This document shows positions 7,738 to 14,950 of a stretch of DNA of 18,256 nt, one piece after another. The first letter of the stretch is position 1, and each line of letters begins with the position of its first letter. The position numbers and the translations under genes are program-made. The DNA lies in NCBI GenBank assembly GCA_016928755.1, contig JAFGKB010000028.1, positions 1-18,256 of the forward strand. Direction: 5' to 3'. Below the pieces are notes generated by a model that had not been told where the DNA came from, made no database searches, and saw only the letters and a list, made by a program, of their open reading frames with translations. Origin of the DNA: Anaerolineae bacterium (GTDB taxonomy: Bacteria; Chloroflexota; Anaerolineae; B4-G1; SLSP01).

Positions 7738-7805
7738 TTGAAAATATTTTACATTACAATAAGATATGGGAATATAAACATTAATAATGTTTCTCAGTTT
7801 GGAGG
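7738..7805 (+). promoter_or_regulatory. Control region of the ABC exporter operon with a 17-bp palindrome
   Basis: A tentative promoter TTGAAA (7738-7743) / 16 nt / TAAGAT (7760-7765) is followed by the perfect palindrome AAACATTAATAATGTTT (7776-7792) and by GGAGG (7801-7805), 12 nt before the ATG. The palindrome lies near the expected transcription start, a typical place for a repressor operator. The palindrome is certain; the promoter hexamers are weak. Confidence 0.45.
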
Positions 7806-7817
7806 AAATAGATAACG

Positions 7818-8729
7818 ATGACAAATACAGTCGAAGTTTCACACCTAAATAAGTCCTTTGGTAAAGTACAGGCGGTTAAAGATGTATCTTTTGAGGTCCA
7901 AGCCGGGGAAATTTTCGGCTTACTGGGACCAAATGGAGCGGGTAAAACCACTACACTCCGTATGATGATGGATATATTCAAGCCCAACCACGGCGAAATT
8001 TCTATCCTGGGTGGACGATTAGATGAAGAGAAGAAAAACCGCATCGGCTATATGCCGGAGGAACGAGGGCTTTATAGAGAACTGAAGCTCGAGACCGTGA
8101 TTATATATTTGGCTACGTTGAAAGGGCTTAGCGAAGCCATTGCACGGCAGCGATTAGATGATTGGCTGCAACGCTTTGACCTCTATGAACATCACCAGAA
8201 GAAGGTCAAAGAGCTGAGCAAGGGTATGCAGCAGAAAGCGCAACTTATCGCCACGCTAATTCACAACCCCGACCTGATTATTATAGATGAACCATTTTCA
8301 GGCCTGGACCCGGTCAACACCCGCCTGGTTAAAGACATCATGGAAGAACAACGCCAGGAAGGCAAAACTATTATTATGTCCACCCACCAGATGCACCAGG
8401 TAGAGGCATTATGTAACCGCATCGTATTGATCAATGACGGAGAAAGCATCCTCTACGGTGAGGTCAACGCTATCAAGCGGGACTTTGCCGGTGACGCGCT
8501 CCAAATAGCCGGGCAAGGCGATTGTGACTTTACTCAACTACCGGGTGTGCTAGAAAGCCGCCGTCACAATGGCACATGGCAAATTACCCTGGGACCAGAA
8601 ACCTCTCCCCAGGCCATACTGCGCCGGTTGTTGGATAGCGATGAGTTCAAAGTAGAGCATTTTAAGATTGCCGAACCTTCTTTGGAGGATATTTTCGTAT
8701 CCGTTGTAAAAGGGGCCGTGAATGCGTAA
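7818..8729 (+). CDS. ABC transporter ATP-binding protein (NatA-like)
   Basis: 303 aa; ATG with GGAGG upstream. All ABC motifs are present: Walker A GPNGAGKTTT (about 37-46), a Q-loop-region variant GYMPEERGLY (about 77-86), signature LSKGMQQK (133-140), Walker B LIIIDEPFSGLD (153-164), and H-loop STHQM (His190). The C-terminal extension (about 215-303), ending with PSLEDIFVSVV, is typical of NatA/YhaQ-type exporters. It powers export across the cytoplasmic membrane through the two permeases encoded directly downstream; the next gene's ATG overlaps this gene's end by 8 nt, so translation is coupled. In characterised relatives the substrates are Na+, antibiotics or peptides; the substrate here cannot be read from sequence. 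Confidence 0.92.
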   Translation: MTNTVEVSHLNKSFGKVQAVKDVSFEVQAGEIFGLLGPNGAGKTTTLRMMMDIFKPNHGEISILGGRLDEEKKNRIGYMPEERGLYRELKLETVIIYLATLKGLSEAIARQRLDDWLQRFDLYEHHQKKVKELSKGMQQKAQLIATLIHNPDLIIIDEPFSGLDPVNTRLVKDIMEEQRQEGKTIIMSTHQMHQVEALCNRIVLINDGESILYGEVNAIKRDFAGDALQIAGQGDCDFTQLPGVLESRRHNGTWQITLGPETSPQAILRRLLDSDEFKVEHFKIAEPSLEDIFVSVVKGAVNA

Positions 8730-9933
8730 GATATGGCTGGTCCTAAAGCGAGAATATATATTCCGGGTGGGCAAACGCTCATTCCTGGTCAGTACTTTAT
8801 GGGTTCCGGTGCTCATTGCGATTATTATGGGAGTCGCTTATTTTTCTGAGGTGGGCCGCCGAGGGAAGGACCCAGTCGGGTATGTAGATTATGCCAATAT
8901 CTTACTCCCTGATGCGCTACCCGCCCTGGATAGCACGACAAAACATGTAGCTCTGGAGGCATTTGATAGCGAAGAGACCGCACAAGCCGCGCTAGAGGAT
9001 GGCCGGATACAGGCTTTTTATGTTATTCCCGAGGATTACGTCACAGAGCAATCTTTGTCTCTCTATTACTGGGAGGAAGAACCCAAAGAGGCCGTTCAGA
9101 AAGACTTCAGGGACTATATTAAGGCCAGCATACTGTATAATTTCCCCGCAGCACAGCGCAAGCGAGCTTTTGAGGGCTTTAAGGTTACACTGCAAGCGAC
9201 CAACAGTGACCGGCAAGTAGATAGTAGTAATATCTTGGAAATTATTATACCTTTTGGGGCAGCTTTTCTCTTTATGATTTTGGTCACTAACTCCGCCGGT
9301 TATCTCCTAGATGCTATCACCGATGAAAAGGAAAACCGAACGCTTGAGGTGATGGTGACCTCATTAAGACCGGAACAACTGATTACAGGGAAAGCATTGG
9401 CGCTGATGTCCGTAACCCTGACCCAAGTTCTTATCTGGTGTATAGCAGTGGCTCTCGGAAGCTTAGTCATCCGCCAGTTCTGGACGTTCTTGGATGACAC
9501 TAGTATTCCCTGGTCGCTGTTAAGCATTATCGCCCTATACTGCCTGCCTGCTTTTACACTGGTCGCGGGAATTATGATTGCTATTGGTAGTATTGCGGTG
9601 GATACACGTCAGGCGCAGCAGTTATCCGGCATTATTAACTTTATCTTTGTCACGCCAATCTTTATGAGTGGTATTATCGCTGCCAGCCCAGATCATCCCA
9701 TACTTATTGGCCTGACCCTTTTCCCTCCCACATCGTTTACAGCCATAACTTTGCGCTGGGCCTTCACCCAAGTTCCTGTGTGGCAGTTGGCATCCAGTTG
9801 GCTTTTACTAACCGGTAGCGCGCTTGGCAGTTTATGGATTGCCTCCCGTCTCTTCCGTGCCGGTATGCTCCATTATGGACAACAATTCACATTTAAAGAC
9901 ATCGTTAACACAGTACGCAGCGCACTACAATAG
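8722..9933 (+). CDS. ABC-2 type permease, NatB-like (first)
   Basis: 403 aa. One TM segment at about 19-41 is followed by a large extracellular loop (about 42-175) and then a cluster of TM segments from about residue 176 to near 380. That is the NatB/ABC2_membrane_3 layout. The cytoplasmic coupling motif DEKENRTLEVMVTSLRPEQL and following GKAL are characteristic. The start codon lies inside the end of the ATPase gene. The protein should form the membrane channel of the exporter, probably as a heterodimer with the next gene product, which has the same layout but a different sequence. Confidence 0.88.
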   Translation: MRKIWLVLKREYIFRVGKRSFLVSTLWVPVLIAIIMGVAYFSEVGRRGKDPVGYVDYANILLPDALPALDSTTKHVALEAFDSEETAQAALEDGRIQAFYVIPEDYVTEQSLSLYYWEEEPKEAVQKDFRDYIKASILYNFPAAQRKRAFEGFKVTLQATNSDRQVDSSNILEIIIPFGAAFLFMILVTNSAGYLLDAITDEKENRTLEVMVTSLRPEQLITGKALALMSVTLTQVLIWCIAVALGSLVIRQFWTFLDDTSIPWSLLSIIALYCLPAFTLVAGIMIAIGSIAVDTRQAQQLSGIINFIFVTPIFMSGIIAASPDHPILIGLTLFPPTSFTAITLRWAFTQVPVWQLASSWLLLTGSALGSLWIASRLFRAGMLHYGQQFTFKDIVNTVRSALQ

Positions 9934-9946
9934 GAGGTCAATACTA

Positions 9947-11185
9947 ATGCGTAATATATGGTTGGTTATTAAACATGAGATTCTTACCACATTAAGCCGG
10001 CGTTCGTTTTGGATAGGTACATTTGTACTCCCGGTTGTGATTATGTCGATCAATTTGGGGTCCCAAGCAGTTACAATGTCAATCGTCGGTGATAGCATAA
10101 TGGATTCATTGATAGATAATGTGGAAAAAGGCATCGGTTGTGTAGACTATGCCGGTATTATTGATCAAATTCCAGAAGATATATACAGCGGGATATTAAA
10201 ACCATTTGAGGATGAGGCCAGTGCACAGGCAGCTTTGGACAATGAGGATATCGAACAGTACTATATAATCCCAGAGAACTTTGTGGAAACCGGTGATATA
10301 ACCGTGGTAACCTCAGATTTATCAGTGTCTCCGGTTACAACGCTGGGGATGGTAGAATATATCATCAATATTGGCGTAATTGGAGATGAACAGACAGCCG
10401 CTATTGTCTCATCTCCCGACTCCCGCCTACACACAGAAGACCTGGCATTGACGAGTGAGGATAGTGATTTTAGGAATCGGGAGAGCGGGACCATTGTAGC
10501 TTATGGCGCGATGATGGTTTTCTTCTTGATTTTGTCGGTGAGCAGTGGCTATATGCTCCGCAGTGTCTCTAAGGAGAAAGAAAATCGCACCGTCGAGGTT
10601 TTGCTCCTCAGTCTGAAACCACAGGAGCTAATGCTTGGCAAATTACTCGGCTTAAGTGTTATTGCCTTGTTACAAGTTGCCGTTTGGGGTGGTGGAGGCA
10701 ACCTGCTCTTTAATCGCTCCGCATTTGTACCTAACCTACTAAGAGGGATTGCGCTCCCGCCCAACTTCTTTATATGGGCATTCGGCTACTTTATATTGGG
10801 GTATCTGCTCTATTCATCCGTAATGGCGGCGATTGGTGCGCTCGCCCCCTCGGCCCGCGAAAGTGGCCAATTCACGTTTATGGTCATGGTACCGTTGATT
10901 ATCCCTATTTGGCTGAGCGCGCCACTGACCCAATCACCCAACGGTGTCCTGGCGACGATTTTAAGCCTCTTCCCGTTAACCGCCCCGGTGGCGATGGTAA
11001 CCCGTATGGCCAGTACAACACTGCCAACCTGGCAACCTGTAGTTGGGCTGGCAGGGCTGGCCGTGACAACCTATGGCCTGGTGCTGCTTTCGGCCCGTTT
11101 CTTCCGCGCCGATACCTTGCTATCCACAAAAGCCCTGAATTGGAAAAGCTTTGCGGAAGTTTTAAAGAGGGAGAAAACGGAGTAA
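9947..11185 (+). CDS. ABC-2 type permease, NatB-like (second)
   Basis: 412 aa from the ATG at 9947, chosen because AGGAGG (9932-9937) is 9 nt upstream and the protein then begins MRNIWLVIKHE, parallel to the first permease (MRKIWLVLKRE). An in-frame start at 9824 would run deep into the previous gene and is unlikely. Layout: TM1 at about 22-40, a large extracellular domain, then a C-terminal TM bundle with the coupling segment KEKENRTVEVLLLSLKPQEL. It starts 13 nt after the first permease's stop. Two diverged permeases with one ATPase suggest a heterodimeric exporter. No terminator is evident after it. Confidence 0.88.
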   Translation: MRNIWLVIKHEILTTLSRRSFWIGTFVLPVVIMSINLGSQAVTMSIVGDSIMDSLIDNVEKGIGCVDYAGIIDQIPEDIYSGILKPFEDEASAQAALDNEDIEQYYIIPENFVETGDITVVTSDLSVSPVTTLGMVEYIINIGVIGDEQTAAIVSSPDSRLHTEDLALTSEDSDFRNRESGTIVAYGAMMVFFLILSVSSGYMLRSVSKEKENRTVEVLLLSLKPQELMLGKLLGLSVIALLQVAVWGGGGNLLFNRSAFVPNLLRGIALPPNFFIWAFGYFILGYLLYSSVMAAIGALAPSARESGQFTFMVMVPLIIPIWLSAPLTQSPNGVLATILSLFPLTAPVAMVTRMASTTLPTWQPVVGLAGLAVTTYGLVLLSARFFRADTLLSTKALNWKSFAEVLKREKTE

Positions 11186-11211
11186 GTTTATTAATCCATG
11201 ACAAGTCTCAA

Positions 11212-11240
11212 TTGACAAAAGAACACTTGTTCGGTACAAT
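11212..11240 (+). promoter_or_regulatory. Near-consensus sigma-70 promoter with LexA-like box, driving the methyltransferase
   Basis: TTGACA (11212-11217), a 17-nt spacer, and TACAAT (11235-11240) give a strong vegetative promoter 29 nt before the methyltransferase ATG. The spacer contains GAACACTTGTTC (11221-11232), which fits GAAC-N4-GTTC, the core of the LexA/DinR box of Gram-positive bacteria. A repressor bound there would block RNA polymerase. The sequence match is direct; LexA binding is inferred. Confidence 0.7.
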
Positions 11241-11269
11241 TTATTTAAAGCAGTGGAGACTCAACGTTT

Positions 11270-12658
11270 ATGCAAATAAGCTCAATTAAGAATAAAGCAG
11301 ATACTCAATTAGAATTATTCGATATTGGGGATAATGCATCTAAAAAAACACAAAATAATAATTCTACATTTCAAGACCCCTCATTTTCATATAATAAAAT
11401 TCAACCAGTGCACCGTTGGGTTCCTTGGATAGCAGGGTTTTCCAGCAATTTCGTTCAAGACATCTTAACTAAATACATAAAACATAAAGGGGTAGTTTTA
11501 GACCCTTTCTCAGGTGTAGGAACAACCTTGGTTGAAGCTATTTTACTTGGACATCAGGCAATAGGTTTTGAGATTAATCCTTATGCGGCATTGGCTTGTC
11601 GAGCAAAACTAAATGCATACAAAGTAGCTTACCAGGAATTGGAGACGGAAATCACACGCTTTGAAGTTTTTTATCACGAAAGAGCTAATGGAGATTATAC
11701 TCCCCAGAGTACTGCACCACAAGGATTTAAAACCAGATCTGCGTTTTATAGTCCCAAAGTTTTACGCAAAGTGCTGATTACCTGGGATTTTATAAATACC
11801 ATCACCGAACCCGCCATACAAGAACTATTTCGCCTTTCATTTGCTGCAACAATGGTAAAATATTCCAATTACTCTTATGAGCCAAGTTTAGGTCGCCGGG
11901 TAAGTGCCGGAAAATCAGAAATTCACGATTATCCAGTAGGTCAAGCTATCCTAGATAAGCTCACAGACATGCTTAAAGATATTTATTGGCTCCAACAAAA
12001 ACTACCACAGCAGCCCAGTGCAAAAGTATACAACGATTCTTTTTTTAACTATTCTGAGTATCTAACCCCAGAATCTGTGGATCTAGTTATTACGTCGCCT
12101 CCATATCTCAATAATTATCATTACAACCGGAACACACGGCCCCAGTTATACTGGTTACAATATGCAACACAACCGAAAGATTTAAAGTCATTAGAACGCT
12201 CAAATTTTGGGAAATACTGGCAAACTGTCCGTGAGAAAGAGCATTTAGAATTAAAATTTACTCTACCCAATACAGATTTAGAAGAACGATTGCAAATTCT
12301 TCGCCAACTGAAGCCAGAAAAAGGTGTTTATGGTGGTAATGGTTGGGCCAACTACGCAGCTACGTATTTTAATGATTGCTACACTTTCGCGAAAGCCATC
12401 AACTATATCCTAAAGCCAAATTCAACAGCGTTGGTAGTTATTGGCAATAGTATCCTCCAAGGTATTATGATCCCTACAGACTATTACTTTGGGAAAATTG
12501 CTGAATCCATTGGATTGGAGCTGGTAAACATTGAAACTCCAAGAGCTACACGTGTTGGTAACAGCATTATTCAATCCGATGTACGAGTAGTAAAAGCTAA
12601 AAAGTCACACCATTTATATGAGGCTATTGTAGAATTGAGAAAATCAGCTACATCTTAA
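11270..12658 (+). CDS. Type II DNA methyltransferase (amino-MTase, N4-cytosine or N6-adenine)
   Basis: 462 aa. The AdoMet-binding motif I, VLDPFSGVGTT (about 76-86), is followed by IGFEINPYAAL (about 98-107). The catalytic motif IV, TSPPYLNN (275-282), is of the S/DPPY class that methylates an exocyclic amino group; the Cys-containing PC motif of C5-methylases is not seen. SPPY favours N4-cytosine but does not prove it. The roughly 190 residues between motifs I and IV probably include target recognition. It converges on the endonuclease gene with overlapping 3' ends and should protect that enzyme's site. Lys- and Asn-rich codon use and higher A/T than the neighbouring exporter genes suggest horizontal gain. 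The ribosome site is poor. Confidence 0.87.
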   Translation: MQISSIKNKADTQLELFDIGDNASKKTQNNNSTFQDPSFSYNKIQPVHRWVPWIAGFSSNFVQDILTKYIKHKGVVLDPFSGVGTTLVEAILLGHQAIGFEINPYAALACRAKLNAYKVAYQELETEITRFEVFYHERANGDYTPQSTAPQGFKTRSAFYSPKVLRKVLITWDFINTITEPAIQELFRLSFAATMVKYSNYSYEPSLGRRVSAGKSEIHDYPVGQAILDKLTDMLKDIYWLQQKLPQQPSAKVYNDSFFNYSEYLTPESVDLVITSPPYLNNYHYNRNTRPQLYWLQYATQPKDLKSLERSNFGKYWQTVREKEHLELKFTLPNTDLEERLQILRQLKPEKGVYGGNGWANYAATYFNDCYTFAKAINYILKPNSTALVVIGNSILQGIMIPTDYYFGKIAESIGLELVNIETPRATRVGNSIIQSDVRVVKAKKSHHLYEAIVELRKSATS

Positions 12659-13253
12659 TGGTAGTAATCTTTTCAATTATAGCTTCTAACTTTGGCGAGA
12701 TACCCGTTAACCGGTCTGCCCAAGGTCTACCAGGATGTAATACATCCCATTCAGACTTAGACTGGTTATACCGACCTTTTCCAGGATCATGATTTCCAAA
12801 ACCATCCACTAATGTATTCCATAATGGCCTGTAATTTCTGATAAGAGCTGCTTCTACAGGTACAATCAAATCACTCTCCGGCTCTTCCATAAGCATAAAT
12901 CGACAACAGAAATTTTTCAACAACAAGTTTTGTGCCAGTTCGATACTTTTAGCATGTTCTCTTAACCTAGTATACAATACTGGTGCTTCCAGATCTGTTA
13001 GCCTAGCAGTTCGCCAGCCGCGAGGTACAGCTTTACCAACATAAATTGGATTCAGGTAATTATTCTCACTAGTTACGCCAGCCTCTACATATGCCTTGTA
13101 ATTACCAGTATAGTATAAAGCATATACACCACCTCCCATAAAACTATCGAGTGGAGGTATTGCACAAACTGGTGTATTGTTAAAGAAGTCCACAGCAGAT
13201 TTTACAACACTCTCAAATTGTGGGGAGTGAAAGATGTGTTCCTCAAAGCGCAT
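12648..13253 (-). CDS. Eco29kI-family GIY-YIG type II restriction endonuclease
   Basis: 201 aa; ATG with AAGGAG 9 nt upstream. The GIY-YIG core reads GGVYALYYTG (41-50) and PIYVGKA (69-75). The six active-site positions described for Eco29kI (Tyr, Tyr, Arg, His, Glu, Asn) have counterparts at identical spacing: Tyr44, Tyr71, Arg96, His100, Glu134, Asn146. The family C-terminal signature HPGRPWADRL (173-182) is present. Eco29kI cuts CCGCGG, so that is the first site to test; specificity may differ. The 3' end overlaps the methyltransferase gene by 11 bp. The gene appears full length and intact. A tRNA terminator upstream separates it from tRNA-Glu, so it needs its own promoter, which I could not place with confidence in 13254-13430. 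Confidence 0.93.
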   Translation of the reverse strand: MRFEEHIFHSPQFESVVKSAVDFFNNTPVCAIPPLDSFMGGGVYALYYTGNYKAYVEAGVTSENNYLNPIYVGKAVPRGWRTARLTDLEAPVLYTRLREHAKSIELAQNLLLKNFCCRFMLMEEPESDLIVPVEAALIRNYRPLWNTLVDGFGNHDPGKGRYNQSKSEWDVLHPGRPWADRLTGISPKLEAIIEKITTIKM

Positions 13254-13431
13254 GAAATCTTTCTCCTTGTGCTGATTAGTGAAATAATAGACATAAAGTT
13301 TTGAAAAATTATTACAAGCTTAATTGTCCCCATATACCAAAATTTAGCAAATTAGGGAATGAGATTGCCTATTATTCAGCCCTTGTCTTCCAAGGAGTTT
13401 CGCTATCTTAGAAAAGAACCATCAATGAAAC

Positions 13432-13484
13432 AAAAAAACATTATGTCCTCCGCCCCTTAAAAAGTCAGGTTTAGCAACATAATG
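13432..13484 (-). terminator. Probable intrinsic terminator of the tRNA-Glu transcript
   Basis: On the minus strand CATTATGT (complement of 13477-13484) pairs with ACATAATG (complement of 13439-13446) around a 30-nt loop, followed at once by seven Ts (13432-13438). The long loop is unusual, but stem, T-run and position 34 nt after the tRNA fit termination. Confidence 0.55.
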
Positions 13485-13517
13485 CCTTTAACAGTTTAAC
13501 AATTATTATAACTAAAG

Positions 13518-13592
13518 TGCCCCCAACGGGATTTGAACCCATGTACCAGGCTTGAAAGGCCTGTGTCCTAGACCAGACTAGACGATGGGGGC
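13518..13592 (-). tRNA. tRNA-Glu (anticodon TTC)
   Basis: Minus-strand 75-nt cloverleaf. Acceptor arms GCCCCCA and TGGGGGC pair fully, with discriminator A at 13518. The anticodon stem CAGGC/GCCTG encloses the loop CTTTCAA, so the anticodon is TTC, reading Glu GAA/GAG codons. The T arm is ATGGG-TTCAAAT-CCCGT. The 3' CCA is not encoded and must be added by the tRNA nucleotidyltransferase. Confidence 0.95.
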
Positions 13593-13610
13593 TAGTCATT
13601 CAACCGCCAC

Positions 13611-13638
13611 ATTGTAACATAAAGGTAAATCTTGTCAA
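13611..13638 (-). promoter_or_regulatory. Promoter of tRNA-Glu
   Basis: On the minus strand, TTGACA (complement of 13633-13638), a 16-nt spacer and TACAAT (complement of 13611-13616) lie 18 nt upstream of the mature tRNA 5' end. This is a strong vegetative promoter, squeezed right after the nucleoside hydrolase stop. Confidence 0.75.
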
Positions 13639-13653
13639 GAGCAAAATCAATGG

Positions 13654-14538
13654 TTAAGAAACACCTATACTGCCAACCGGTATTATATGTGACCAAGTCT
13701 CAAACAAGGTGTGTTTGAATGCCTCTATATCCAGAATCTGTGACGGCATATTAATAACATATCTAGGACCAGGAGAAGTAAAGGTCAACAGGCCAGACTC
13801 TAAATCGGTTAATGTGGATGTCAGTCTGACCTTACGAGTATCGAAGAATACACTCGGGTGGGTAATGTAAACAACGGGCAAAAGATCCCACAGATAAAAG
13901 CGCGGGACACCACAATACAAACCAAAAGCCAGCAACCAATTACGGATAATACGACGCAAATGTCGATCCCAAAAACTCAAACGCGGAAGATCGTCCCATC
14001 CAAAAGAGGCATCCAGACAAACATGCGCATTCATCACAGTAACAGGGCAACATGCTCGTAATACATGCCACGAGGCCACAGGATCGGCAGAGAAATTTAA
14101 CTCCGGGAGGTTCCGCCAGCCAATACGCAACGGTCCACGCACGCCCCCCATACTGACTATCTGTTTGAGATTGGAGAAGAAATCAACATCTAACTCAGAC
14201 GCTGCCCATATATTCGTTAATGGCCCGGTAGTCACTAATGACACCTCACCAGGGTAATGGGCCACAGTCTCAGCCAGAAAACGCGCCGCCATCATAGATT
14301 GGTGACCACGCCTCTCGGCGCCCTTCAGAAGCGGGATTTCTATCCGGTTGACAGAGTGCAATAGCCGTTTTGTAGCAGGATAAACGGTATCAACCGGGCC
14401 ATTGCCAAATATAGTTGTAATTCCCAGGAGTTCAATGTCTGGATGTCCCAATAAGTACAGGAGCGCAAGACCGTCATCAATTTCCTTGAATGGTATACCT
14501 AACGTATTATCACCATCAAAGAGTACTTTATGAGCCAT
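13654..14538 (-). CDS. Inosine-uridine preferring nucleoside hydrolase family protein
   Basis: 294 aa from the ATG at 14536-14538, which sits 5 nt after AGGAGG; a GTG two codons earlier falls inside that ribosome site. Nucleoside hydrolases cleave the N-glycosidic bond of nucleosides using Ca2+ held by a DxDxxxDD cluster. Here the cluster reads FDGDNTLGIPFKEIDDGLAL: Asp8, Asp10, then Asp21 and Asp22, so about seven extra residues sit between the two halves. Other family marks are present: GITTIFGNG (about 41-49), LVTTGPLTNI (about 101-110), SMGG, NFSADPVA, and a C-terminal Asp in YLWDLLPVVY that corresponds to the last calcium ligand. The family is confident, the substrate is not. It is probably a single-gene transcript. 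Confidence 0.87.
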   Translation of the reverse strand: MAHKVLFDGDNTLGIPFKEIDDGLALLYLLGHPDIELLGITTIFGNGPVDTVYPATKRLLHSVNRIEIPLLKGAERRGHQSMMAARFLAETVAHYPGEVSLVTTGPLTNIWAASELDVDFFSNLKQIVSMGGVRGPLRIGWRNLPELNFSADPVASWHVLRACCPVTVMNAHVCLDASFGWDDLPRLSFWDRHLRRIIRNWLLAFGLYCGVPRFYLWDLLPVVYITHPSVFFDTRKVRLTSTLTDLESGLLTFTSPGPRYVINMPSQILDIEAFKHTLFETWSHIIPVGSIGVS

Positions 14539-14664
14539 TTGCACCTCCTAGGGGCTGAAAATAAAAGAAGAATATACTCATCTTATCATAGCTAACTTCA
14601 AAAACCAAATTTTAACTATAGGCTCCAAAACAGGATTTCAGTTCTACAACCCCAGTTTTTCAGG

Positions 14665-14721
14665 TATAATGGGCTTACGGTATTGACGAATCAGATACCA
14701 CACCCTTGAAAGGGTGTACCG
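14665..14721 (+). promoter_or_regulatory. Promoter (-10) and structured 5' leader of the small-protein gene
   Basis: A perfect TATAAT (14665-14670) predicts a start near 14677; no good -35 is seen 16-18 nt upstream. The leader then folds: ACACCCTT (14700-14707) pairs exactly with AAGGGTGT (14710-14717), though the 2-nt loop would need to open; alternatively CGGTA (14678-14682) pairs with TACCG (14717-14721), enclosing GGTAT/ATACC (14679-14683/14695-14699). These stems compete at their edges, so a switching leader is possible but unproven. Confidence 0.4.
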
Positions 14722-14745
14722 CACCTATAAACTTTGGGAGGCCAT

Positions 14746-14949
14746 ATGACCAAGGAAAATATTTTCCCTATAAGGTCACAACTCACATCAAGACCCATTA
14801 AGGCCGGCTTTGCAGTCAAAACAGGTCTTCATGCCGGTGGATTAGCCGATATGAGCGAAACGGTTTTCTTTGCTTTGCTGAATGTCTTACAGAAACCAAC
14901 GGACTGGGTATATGACCGGATTGTTCCATTAGGGTCTGTAAAAGAATAA
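14746..14949 (+). CDS. Small protein of unknown function (67 aa) with a VKTGLHAGG motif
   Basis: 67 aa from the ATG at 14746, with GGGAGG 4 nt upstream; a TTG at 14734 is less likely. The protein has a basic N-terminal third (SQLTSRPIKAG), the motif VKTGLHAGGLADMSETV at about 24-40, and a hydrophobic/aromatic C-terminal part (FFALLNVLQKPTDWVYDRIVP). It has no signal peptide and no cysteine. From memory, short bacterial peptides with VK(T/S)-x-VKAGG motifs occur as uncharacterised, sometimes RiPP-like, families; the match is motif-level only. It shares IKAG and an HA-x-G pattern with the next small gene. The clean promoter and ribosome site support a real gene. Function unknown. Confidence 0.6.
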   Translation: MTKENIFPIRSQLTSRPIKAGFAVKTGLHAGGLADMSETVFFALLNVLQKPTDWVYDRIVPLGSVKE

Positions 14950-14950
14950 T

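Larger units (their letters stand above)
7157..7817. other. AT-rich divergent intergenic region, no gene seen
   Basis: This 661-nt stretch separates the minus SPFH operon from the plus ABC operon and is clearly richer in A/T than the genes on either side. I see no ORF with a ribosome site and no tRNA-like fold. It holds the candidate SPFH promoter, an inverted repeat at 7205-7229, a 91-nt terminal-inverted-repeat element (7357-7447), a duplicated 9-mer TAAAACGAG (7532-7549), and the ABC operon control region with a 17-bp palindrome (7776-7792). Confidence 0.7.

Noticed and set aside
10774..11289. Plus-strand 171-aa open frame overlapping the second permease
   Set aside because: The in-frame permease sequence is unmistakable; this other frame gives low-complexity, family-less sequence and runs across the methyltransferase promoter.
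13518..13592. tRNA-Glu as an integration (att) site
   Set aside because: No integrase gene and no direct repeat of the tRNA 3' end was found on the other side of the restriction-modification pair.
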